DNA from: Mantamonas sphyraenae
Lineage: Eukaryota > CRuMs > Mantamonadidae
Assembly: GCA_026936335.1 (NCBI GenBank)
Contig: JAPMXV010000021.1
Location: 124,001-188,000, forward strand
Reading direction: 5' to 3'
DNA: 64,000 nt
The first letter of the stretch is position 1, and every line of letters starts with the position of its first letter. Both the position numbers and the translations under genes were made by a program. Positions 1 to 10,292 of the stretch are shown in pieces. The notes under the pieces are model-generated. The model saw only the letters and a program-made list of their open reading frames with translations, was not told the origin of the DNA and ran no database searches.

Positions 1-2144
1 GAGCTGTACCTTGTCACGGCGCAGTTTGACAAAGCGGAACCGGTGTATGCGCGTGCGTTGCGCATGCGTGAACAGCTGCACGGGCCGAGAACCCCAACAA
101 CGTGCGTTGCATGCTGAAACTGTGCGAGTTTTACTGTGCGCACGCAGACTATCACAAGGCGCTGAGTCTGGTGGAGCGAAGTCTGTCGATTGCAGAGCAG
201 TTTTGCGGGCCCGAGAGTGAGCTTGTCGCTGTGGTGCTGCACCAGGTGGGGCGAGTGTACATGCATCAAGGCTTGCATGCACACGCCATGCAGGTGTTTA
301 CCGAGGCACACGCCATCCGGCAACAGTTGTGGCAGGATCCTGAGCGTGTTCGCGAACGCGCGGCACAGCGGGAGCAGGACAACCTGGTGGACATTCACCA
401 GTGGCAAGATGACAGTGCGCGTCTGCTGATGGACATGGGAGGTGCGCGATGCGAGTTGCAACAGCTGGCAACTGCGCAGAGTGCTCTGAAACAGGCAGGG
501 GAGCTGTTTGTGGAGGTGTACGGTGACAAGTGTCCCGAGTGGTACGAAGTCATGCTGGCGCAGGCCCGCGTCTATCGAGAGCGAGGCCTGTGGAAGCAGG
601 CAGACGATGGGTTCAAGCGTGTGGCAAACTACAGGTGCAATCTGTACGACACCGAGTTCCACGCGGGCGTGGCCGAGGCGTTGTTCGAGCTGGCCGACTC
701 GCGGCTGCGACAAGAAAAGGTGGCCAAGGCCAAGAGTGGGTTTGAACAGGCACTGATCATCAACGAACAGCTGTACGGTCCCGAACACGATGCGGTCGCA
801 CGTGCGTTTGTAAAGTTGGGTGCTTGTCACGTGGCGGCGGACGAGCTGGAATACGCAGAGCGCATGTTTGACAACGCGACGGCGGTGATGGAACAGGTGT
901 GTGGCAAAGTGCACAGCATGGTGGTCCCCTCGCTGCTGGAGGTGGCAAAGCTGCGCGTGATGCAGCAAGACTACGCGGCGGCAATCGAGCTGTGTGACCG
1001 TTGCAGCGTGTTGTTGGAGCGTCGCTTTGATGGCCACCACCCTGCATTCATGGGTGTGTTGGAAACCCAGGCCCAGGTGGCATACGAGCGTGGCGAACTC
1101 CAGCGTGCACTGGAGCTGTACGAGGCTGCACTGAAAGCAGCCGACAATGCGTATGGCGAGCTGCATCCGCGCATCAGCAGCATGCTCTGTGCGGTCTCGT
1201 ATGTGCATCGCGACCTGGGCGACTTTGAGCGCGCACAGGGTCTGCTGGAGGAGGCACTGCAGATCACCGAGGGTCTGGTAGGAGAGGAACACAGCGGCGT
1301 GGCAAACATCCTGAACGACATGGCGAACCTTGCGGGAGTGCAACAACGCACCGGGGACGCCATGGCGCTGTACACACGCGCACTTGAGATCCAAGAGGCA
1401 ACTCTGCATGCACCGCACAGCGCAATGGCGAGCACGTTGAACAACATGGCAAACCTGCAGTATGCACAGGGTCAGTACGAGGCGAGCGAGGCCCTGTACA
1501 GGCGTGCGCTGGAAATGGAGGAGGAGGTGTTTGGCAAAGAGCACCGGGAGGTTGCATCGACGCTGAACAACCTGGCTGCACTGATGTTTACACGACACGA
1601 GTATGCCGAGGCAGAGGTGACGTACCAGCGCGCACTGGCCATCCAAAAGAAGCGCCTTGGCGTGCGCAACGTGATGACGGCGACGACGATGAACAACCTG
1701 GGCAACCTGATGCGAGCGCAGGGCAAGCTGGAGGAGGCGGAGCCGCTGTTTGTGACGGCACTGGAGGTGAAAGAGGCCCTGTTTGGCAAGGGACACATCT
1801 CGTTGGCGACAACCCTGACCAACCTGGGCACGCTGTACATGGACATGGGGGCGCGTGTTCACTTGCGCAAGGCTGAGAAGCTGCTGGACCGTGCCTTGCA
1901 GATCAAGATGAAGGTGAATGGGGAGGATCACGAGAGTGTGGTGTCGACGATGCTCGTGTACGCACAGCTGCTGGAGCGAACGGACAGAGACGCCGGTGCC
2001 GTGGAGCTGCTGGAACGCACGTTGGAGATCCAGGAGCGCGTGTATGGAGTGGGAAACAAGGGCACGATGGCCACGCTGCGCATGCTTGCGGACGCACACC
2101 AGCGACTGGGCCACCAGCGAGAATTCCATCTGTACGACGAACGG
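1..2144 (+). CDS. TPR-repeat protein (kinesin-light-chain/nephrocystin-like TPRs), 5' partial, one frameshift
   Basis: The frame is open from the left edge and encodes a long run of about 42-residue TPR units with the signature 'G..H..VA..L.N.A.L...QG.Y..AE.LY.RAL', typical of kinesin light chain and nephrocystin-3. Such arrays are helical scaffolds for protein binding; no enzymatic domain is seen. Bases 1 to about 81 read in frame 1 (AEPVYARALRMREQLHGP) and the rest in frame 3 (ENPNNVRCMLKL). One C appears to be missing in 'gggccgag'; the equivalent place near 208 has 'gggcccgag'. Without splicing the frame ends at TAG 2328-2330 after a Gly/Arg-rich tail. A GTGAG donor at 2145 with an acceptor ending at 2352 would instead join it in phase to the RhoGEF reading frame. 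The next ATG (2332) would lie 1 nt after the stop, much closer than any other gene pair here, so one long gene is plausible. The true N-terminus is outside the window. Confidence 0.75.
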
Positions 2145-2352
2145 GTGAGGGATGTGATGAAGCAGGAGCAGCGGCGGGAAGAGAAACGTGAGGGGGACAG
2201 AGGCGGCGGTGGCGGAGGAGGAGAGAGGAGGAGGAGGGATAGAAGGAATAGTCGGAGACGAAAGCACACACGGGCCTGCGGTGGAGCAGGAGCAGCGTTT
2301 TTTGGGGTACAGGGGAGGCAGAACAAGTAGCATGAGCGGATACATGGTGCAG

Positions 2353-5300
2353 GTGGCCATTGGCAGCGGATCTGTTCTCCCCGGCGACAAGGCGATGGTG
2401 GCGACAAGCAAAGCGACGATGCAGATGGCAATGGCCAACACGGTTGCAGGTGAAGGGTCGTCGAGTGGTGGAGTGGCGGTTGAAAGCGGCATCGGTAGCC
2501 AGAGCGCGCGACGCAGCAGCGGACGCCGTGGCAGCATGGGCTCGGTGGGTTCACAAGGATCGCACGTCTCTGCGGCATCGAGCAGCGGAAACACGACGAC
2601 GAGTGAAGGGACGAGCAGCAGTGCACACAGCGGACGCAGTGTGCGCAGCGAGCGCGACAGGGTGCGGTTTGAGCTGGAGCAGAAGCGCAGGCGACTGTCG
2701 CGCAGCGCCTCGATGCTATTGGACATTGAAGACATGCGCAAGTTGGCGCACATGAACAGTCAGAGTGCCCTGGAGCAGAGTCCGACTGTGTTGCGTCCGC
2801 GGCGCAAGAAAAGCATCAGCGAGCGGCGATACGGGCATGTGCGGTCGCGTGTAGACACGGGACGCGGACAGGAGGAACGACGTCGTCGCAGCCTGGGGTC
2901 CATGCATGTGAGTGTGGCTGGAATGGAGGTGGAGACGGCGCGTGCAGAGGAAATGGCGGAGTTGAAAGAGTTTGCAGGCCGCGTGTTTGCAAACACGGTT
3001 CCGTTGAAGCGCAGGGACTCTACGCTGCAGTTGCACTCTGTGGTGCGTGCACGGGAAGCCACAGACCCAGAATGGGACAACGAGGCGCTGGGCCGAGAAG
3101 AGGTGATTGCACACTGGGCGCGGGATGTGGAAGAGGCACAGCAGCACTTGGACATGGTGGCAGAGATGGAGGCGGAAGAAGCGACGGAGAAAGATGTGGA
3201 TGACGATGATGAGGGCGAACTGATTGCGCGCGTGGATGAAATCCTTGGGCTGACGAAGAGCGTCAAGGAGATCGCTGTGCCAGGTCCTCGTGCGCCCAGT
3301 GTGGATAGAATTGTGATCGACTCGGATGAGGAAGAAGAGGATGAAGCTGCTGAGGACGGGGTGTATGATGATGAAGAGGAGGAGGCAGTGTTTCGGGCTC
3401 GGTCGGAGCAGGATGTGTATGAAGGCTTCTTTGTGAAGCGGCATGTCGAGGGCGAAGCTGTATTTGGGCAAGGCAAGTTGATGGAAAGTGTCGCCCATGG
3501 GATGATGGAGGATTTGAGTGGGTTGGGAGTGAGTGTGGACAACATTGGTGGGGAGGAGGAGGAGGTGGTGGTTGAGGAGGAGGGTGAAGAGGAAGAGGAG
3601 GAGGGTGAGGAGGAAGAGGAGGAGGAGGAGGAGATGGTTGAGGAGGAGGGTGAGGGTGAGGAGGAAGTGGTGGTGGTTGAAAAGGCGGTTGGGGGTGATG
3701 TGGCCATCAAGGAGGAGGAGGAGCAGGCCGAAGAAGACCCAGAGGTGGATCAGGCTACTGTTCCGTTGGAGAAGGCAGATCAGGTGATGGTGAGCAAGGG
3801 GACGGTGTGGGCAACCGATTCGGCCCGTACGTGGACCACGAAGAGGCTCGAAGAAGACAGGGCCGAGCAGGCGACAATGGCGAACGAGGCCACGCCGCTT
3901 TTGGACGAGTACGCCGGCGCGAGTGACGGATATGTTTGCGCAGCCAACGATGGGCAGTGGCCCATCGACCGCGACGTTGCTCGGATTCAGCAACCGTTGG
4001 ACGGGGATGAGTGCAAGCGCCAAAGCGGCGGCAGAAACGGAGGAAGAAACAGAGGCAACGCAAGATGGACAGTCTGAGAGCGATGATGCAGACGAAGTGG
4101 GTAGCGTGGAAGAAGCCGTGATGGACGACGCTGGCACCGAGTATTGGGATACGGTGAACAGGTTGGTGGCAGCGCAGAAGGAGCGGCGCGAGGAGCAAGC
4201 GTCACGCATACCCACGCTCGTGTTTTCAGACTACGAAAGCGAACAGGCTGCGCGTGCGGTGCACGCACAGTTTAGCACGGCTGGCACGGGCGAGGAAGAG
4301 TGGCGTGCGGCCGTGGAGGCAGAGAGGGACCGCAAAGCCCACATGTACGAAGATGCAGTGTCGAATGCGATGCTGTCGATGAGCGCACGGCTTGATGAGA
4401 GCGTGCTGGGCGAGGACGAGGAGGAAGGGCGCCAGGTGCAGTTGCTTGAGACCACGATGAGTCCCAGCAAGTGGAAGCCACTGAGTCCGAAGCGAGCACA
4501 GAGTGGCGCGGAAGTGAGTGTGGAGCGTGCAGAGGATGCACACGTGGATGCACTCGAGGAGTTGCTGAACACAAGCGCGGAACTGGTGCTTCAGGAGGGC
4601 ATGGGTGGACGTGGCATGGGTACGGGGATGCTCAGCAGCTACGAAGAGGTGACCGTGGCCATGGTGGCACAGCAACTGGGCGCAGGTCGGGCCGATGATG
4701 ACGCTGAGAGTCGTCGGGGCAAGGTGAGGGCGGGACGAGATGAGGTGGCCGAAGCACTGACGTCCAGCGAGTACGAACCATTGGGCAACATGGCACCCGC
4801 ACGTCCCGTGGAGCCTGTAGAGACGGAGGAGGAACGCCGTGCTCGCGTGCTCCGTTCGCCACGCTTCCTGCGTCGATCGCTGTTTGGCGTGGTCGACATG
4901 GACAATGTGCGTGCGCTGGAGGAGACTGAGTTGGAGGAGCCTGCAGATCTACCGCCAGTTGCGATGGACACGGCGCGTGATGGCACCGGAGATGGCGAAG
5001 TGGAAATGAGCGAGGAGGAGCGTGCGTTGCAAGCCAAGATCCGGGCGCTGGAGGCAGAGCAGGATGAGTTTGTGCGAGCGCAGGAGGAAGCGGTGGCAGA
5101 ACTGGTGCGCAGGCGCGAGGATAGGCAGATTGAATGGCGAGAGTTTGAGGAGAAGCAGGCTGCGCGGAGAAAGGCAGAAGAGGAGGAGCGTGCCGCGAGA
5201 CAGTTGCAGCTGATGTTGGAAACACGTGCACGTGAGCGAGAGCTGAAGGAGAAGTATGAGAGGGAGGTGGCAGCAAGGGCAGAGGCGGCAGAAAAGCGTG

Positions 5301-8300
5301 CGGAGGAGAGGCGGCTGGCGAAGCTGGCTGAGGAGAGCAGTGGCGACGAGATCGATCCGGAGAGGGAGGCAGAGAAGCAGCGGTTGTTGGGCATTGAGGG
5401 GGAGATCCCTGTCGTGGTGGTTGAGGATGTGTCGGAGGAGGAGGAAGAGGAGGAAGAAGAAGAAGGCTGCATGGAGGAGGAAGAGGAGGATACCGACGAT
5501 CGGCAGGTGCAGCATGAGGTGGCAATTGGGCAGGATGCAGTGGATGCCAACACGAGGATGACCGTGTTGTGGATGGCTGTGCGTTTGGCAAAGATTAACG
5601 CACCGCCGATGCATTCAAAGCCTGTGCGGCTGCATTTGAGCCACGGCAGGACCGTGGAACCGCCAAAACCAGAGAAGTTGACACTTGATGTGGAACTGCG
5701 TGCTCGGCTGCGTAGCTACAGTGAGACTGGGCATGTGCGGGGGAATGTTGACAACGTCGAGAAAGTGGGACGGGGGGAAACGCAGGAGAAAACGGTGGTG
5801 CTGGAGCATGTTGACGATTCAGACAAGGACACAGAGGCAACAGAGATGACCGCGAAGGAAGCCGATGACGCCCCGTTGCCTGAAGGGTGGAGAAAGATCA
5901 CAAAAGGCGACACGGTGTTCTTCTACCACCGTCAGACACGCACGAAGCAATTTGAGAGGCCAACTGCGCCAGTTGTGGTTGAAAGGGATCCGGAAGAGGC
6001 GTTTCAATGGAAGAGGGCGGATGAAAAGGCAGAGGCTGAGGCACAACGCAAGGCAGAGGCAGAAGCACAGCGCAAGGCAGAGGCTGAAGCAGAAGCCAAG
6101 AAGAAGGCTGAGGCAGAGGCTGAGGCAAAGAAGAAGGCTGAGGCTGAGGCAGAAGCACAACGCAAGGCAGAGCAGAAGCAGAGGCCAAGGCTGAGGCAGA
6201 AGCACAACGCAAGGCTGAGGCAGAAGCAAAGCGCAAGGCTGAGGCAGAGGCACAACGCAAGGCTGAGGCAGAGGCTGAGGCAAAGAAGAAGGCTGAGGCA
6301 GAGGCTGAGGCAAAGAAGATGGCTGAGGCTGAGGCAGAAGCACAACGCAAGGCAGAGGCAGAAGCAGAGGCCAAGGCTGAGGCAGAAGCACAACGCAAGG
6401 CAGAAGCTGAAGCAAAGCGCAAGGCTGAGGCAGAGGCACAACGCAAGGCTGAGGCTGAGGCAGAAGCCAAGAAGAAGGCTGAGGCAGAGGCTGAGGCACA
6501 ACGCAAGGCTGAAGCTGAAGCAGAAGCCAAGAAGAAGGCTGAGGCAGAGGCACAACGCAAGGCAGAAGCTGAGGCAGAAGCGAAGAAGAAGGCTGAGGCA
6601 GAGGCTGAGGCAAAGAAGAAGGCTGAGGCAGAGGCCGAGGCACAACGCAAGGCTGAAGCTGAAGCAGAAGCCAAGAAGAAGGCTGAGGCAGAGGCACAAC
6701 GCAAGGCAGAAGCTGAAGCAGAAGCCAAGAAGAAGGCTGAGGCTGAGGCAGAAGCACAGCGCAAGGCAGAGGCAGAAGCAGAGGCAAAGCGCAAGGCTGA
6801 GGCAGAGGCACAACGCAAGGCTGAGGCTGAGGCAGAAGCCAAGAAGAAGGCTGATGCAGAGGCTGAGGCACAACGCAAGGCAGAGGCAGAAGCACAGCGC
6901 GAGGCAGAAGCTGAGGCAGAAGCGAAGAAGAAGGCTGAGGCAGAGGCTGAGGCAAAGAAGAAGGCTGAGGCAGAGGCCGAGGCACAACGCAAGGCTGAAG
7001 CTGAAAGCAGAAGCCAAGAAGAAGGCTGAGGCAGAGGCACAACGCAAGGCAGAAGCTGAAGCAGAAGCCAAGAAGAAGGCTGAGGCTGAGGCAGAAGCAC
7101 AGCGCAAGGCAGAGGCAGAAGCAGAGGCAAAGCGCAAGGCTGAGGCAGAGGCACAACGCAAGGCTGAGGCTGAGGCAGAAGCCAAGAAGAAGGCTGAGGC
7201 TGAGGCAGAAGCACAGCGCAAGGCAGAGGCAGAAGCAGAGGCAAAGCGCAAGGCTGAGGCAGAGGCAAAGCGCAAGGCTGAGGCAGAGGCACAACGCAAG
7301 GCTGAGGCTGAGGCAGAAGCCAAGAAGAAGGCTGATGCAGAGGCTGAGGCACAACGCAAGGCAGAGGCAGAAGCACAGCGCGAGGCAGAAGCTGAGGCAG
7401 AAGCGAAGAAGAAGGCTGAGGCAGAGGCTGAGGCAAAGAAGAAGGCTGAGGCAGAGGCCGAGGCACAACGCAAGGCTGAAGCTGAAGCAGAAGCCAAGAA
7501 GAAGGCTGAGGCAGAGGCACAACGCAAGGCAGAAGCTGAAGCAGAAGCCAAGAAGAAGGCTGAGGCTGAGGCAGAAGCACAGCGCAAGGCAGAGGCAGAA
7601 GCAGAGGCAAAGCGCAAGGCTGAGGCAGAGGCACAACGCAAGGCTGAGGCTGAGGCAGAAGCCAAGAAGAAGGCTGAGGCTGAGGCAGAAGCACAGCGCA
7701 AGGCAGAGGCAGAAGCAGAGGCAAAGCGCAAGGCTGAGGCAGAGGCAAAGCGCAAGGCTGAGGCAGAGGCACAACGCAAGGCTGAGGCTGAGGCAGAAGC
7801 CAAGAAGAAGGCTGATGCAGAGGCTGAGGCACAACGCAAGGCAGAGGCAGAAGCACAGCGCGAGGCAGAAGCTGAGGCAGAAGCGAAGAAGAAGGCTGAG
7901 GCAGAGGCTGAGGCAAAGAAGATGGCTGAGGCAGAGGCCGAGGCACAACGCAAGGCTGAAGCTGAAGCAGAAGCCAAGAAGAAGGCTGAGGCAGAGGCAC
8001 AACGCAAGGCAGAAGCTGAAGCAGAAGCCAAGAAGAAGGCTGAGGCTGAGGCAGAAGCACAGCGCAAGGCAGAGGCAGAAGCAGAGGCAAAGCGCAAGGC
8101 TGAGGCAGAGGCACAACGCAAGGCTGAGGCTGAGGCAGAAGCCAAGAAGAAGGCTGAGGCTGAGGCAGAAGCACAGCGCAAGGCAGAGGCAGAAGCAGAG
8201 GCAAAGCGCAAGGCTGAGGCAGAGGCAAAGCGCAAGGCTGAGGCAGAGGCACAACGCAAGGCTGAGGCTGAGGCAGAAGCCAAGAAGAAGGCTGAGGCTG

Positions 8301-10225
8301 AGGCAGAGGCACAACGCAAGGCACAAGCTGAGGCAGAAGCCAAGGCTGAGGCTGAGGCAGAAGCCAAGAAGAAGGCTGAGGCAGAGGCTGAGGCAAAGAA
8401 GAAGGCTGAGGCTGAGGCAGAAGCACAACGCAAGGCCGAGGCAGAAGCACAACGCAAGGCTGAGGCTGAAGCAGAAGCCAAGAAGAAGGCTGAGGCTGAG
8501 GCTGAGGCACAGCGCAAGGCAGAAGCTGAGGCACAGCGCAAGGCAGAAGCTGAGGCAGAAGCGAGGAAGAAGGCTGAGGCAGAGGCTGAGGCACAGCGCA
8601 AGGCTGAAGCTGAGGCAGAGGCACAACGCAAGGCAGAGGCAGACGCAGAGGCAGAAGCTCAACGCCTGGCAGAAGAGCAAGCACAGCTGGAGAACCTCCC
8701 CTTTGAGGAAACGTCTGCTCTGGAGCATGCTCCGACAGCACCAGAGCCAACCATGTCCCACAATGATTCCTTCACCTTTGACGTCGACTCCTTGGCCGGC
8801 ACTCTGTCCACTCTGGACACCCTCAACGAAGATGACAACAACGTGGATGACGATTCCTTCAACATCGACTCCCTGTCATCCGTCCTCTCCACCCTCTCTG
8901 CCCCCATGGACGATCACACCGCTGCCACACACATCCAACGCCTCATCAAGGGCAAGCTGGCACGCAAGCGCTTTGCAAAGATCCTCAAGTGGCGCAAGGT
9001 GCGCCGCAAGACCGAACGCGAGATCCTCACATCTGAACGCACGTTTGTACGACAGTTGGACGCCATCATCAATGTGTATCTGATCCCATTGCGCCAATGG
9101 GCGGATTCAGAGACACCCATCCTCACACACGACGAGATCGACACGCTGTTCTCCACTGTCCTGGAACGCATCTACGAGATCAATGCTCCGTTCCAGAAGC
9201 AACTCTACAACCGTGTGTGGAACCTCGATGGAGAGACACGTCCCATCATCTCTGACCTGTTCCTGGACATGATGGAGCAGTTTACCGAGTATGCCGAGTA
9301 CGTTGTCAATTACGACGCAGCCATGGGTCTGTGGACACACCTGTGTCAGAAGGGTGTCAACCGTGAGTTTGTCCTCTTTTGCAACCAGGCCATCCAAGAC
9401 TCGCGTTGCCAGGGACAGAATCTGCAATCACTTCTGATCACCCTCGTCCAACGCATGCCACGCTACCAGCTGCTCCTGCAAGAGATGCTCAAGCACACAT
9501 GGCCACAGCATCCCGACTACGAAGGTTTACAGCAAGCCGTGGAGGACATGATCAAGGTCAACACGTTCATCAACGAGGAGAAGCGAGCTGCGGAGCAGGT
9601 CAGCGACAAGCTGAGTGAACTGGAAGAGGCCATCCACCACCGAGGGGACCTGGCCATCCAAAAGGAAGGACGGATGCTGGTGAAAGAGGGCAATGTGAGT
9701 GAAGCAGGCAAGGCAAACAAGAAGGGGAAGCGAGGCAAGGCCCAATCACGGTACGCCTTTCTCTTCAACGACATGCTGCTGATCAGCACAGCCAGCAGTG
9801 GGTTCACACGCAAGAGCACCAGCACCTACAAGATGAACGCTTACGTGAAGCTGTGTGGTGCGCAAACTGCACTCGATGCCCCGTCTGGCATTGTAGCTGT
9901 GCGCAACGGCGACGAAGAGATCGAGCTGTTCTTTGCCGAAGGGCAGACGGAAGCGATGAACGAGTGGTACGAGACTGTGTGCGAACAAGTGCACGCTCTG
10001 TCACAGGTCCAGTACCTGAGTGTGGTGAGCGACCGGCCTCGCTCGAGCACGTTGACGCCGCTGCCCGAGTTTTCCCGCTCGCGCTCCCCTTCTCCCAACG
10101 CACACTCCAAGACACCGAGTCCACGTGATCAAACCTCATCCTCCACGTCATCGTCGTCCACAAACACCACCAACGACGACGCCCTGGATCTGGATGCCCT
10201 TGGAGACGCCCTGGCCGGATTGTAG
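2353..10225 (+). CDS. Giant WW / Ala-Glu-Lys repeat / IQ / DH-PH (RhoGEF) protein
   Basis: Regions in order: Ser/Arg-rich (about 2,450-2,900); acidic Glu-rich (3,300-3,780); a probable intron 3790-3943 (GTGAGC...GCGCAG, phase 0), which explains the change of frame; Glu/Arg-rich coil (4,990-5,400); a WW domain at about 5,865-5,970 (LPEGWRK ... FFYHRQTRTKQFERP); a repeat of A-E-A-E-A-(Q/K)-(R/K)-K units from about 6,020 to 8,660; an IQ motif (THIQRLIKGKLARKRF) near 8,935-8,985; a DH domain (about 9,010-9,600); and a PH domain (about 9,630-10,000). DH-PH proteins activate Rho-family GTPases by nucleotide exchange; an IQ motif would bind calmodulin-type light chains. Two 1-nt indels inside the repeat (a missing G at 6172/6173, an extra A at 7004-7006) cancel, so DH-PH stays in frame. 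The 5' end is uncertain: either a first exon of the upstream TPR gene continues here, or translation starts at ATG 2332. Confidence 0.75.
6020..8660 (+). repeat. Coding Ala/Glu/Lys/Gln repeat with 480-nt higher-order units
   Basis: This block is built from 24-30 nt units encoding AEAEAQRK, AEAEAKKK and similar. A longer period is visible. The rare marker 'aagaaggctgatgcagagg' recurs at about 6,842, 7,323 and 7,803, and the surrounding bases match almost perfectly, giving tandem units of 480 nt (481 in the first, which has one extra A). Differences between the last two copies are few (for example aagaagaagg versus aagaagatgg near 7,920). That points to recent duplication by unequal exchange, and also makes assembly collapse or expansion a real risk. 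The sequence contains no TTA, CTA or TCA, so all three antisense frames are open, as is one wrong sense frame. Confidence 0.9.
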
Positions 10226-10292
10226 CCCAAATGAAGCCCTTTCATGCACACTCACACCCATACACGCTTGTAAACCGTTTTTTCATTTCCCA

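Noticed and set aside
3923-4077. Frameshift mutation in the RhoGEF gene near 4 kb
   Set aside because: A standard intron at 3790-3943 with GTGAGC donor and GCGCAG acceptor explains the frame change without an indel.
2716-4215. 499-codon minus-strand frame near 3-4 kb
   Set aside because: Leu/His-rich complement of the acidic and Ser-rich sense protein.
5819-8761. Three overlapping antisense open frames of 875-980 codons across the A/E/K repeat
   Set aside because: They arise because the repeat has no TTA/CTA/TCA; compositions are Leu/Cys or Ala/Ser/Phe monotony with no domain, and the sense strand encodes a coherent protein.
7335-9083. Plus-strand Arg-rich frame (RLRQKHNAR) of 582 codons
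   Set aside because: A shifted reading of the same repeat; it does not contain the IQ-DH-PH sequence.
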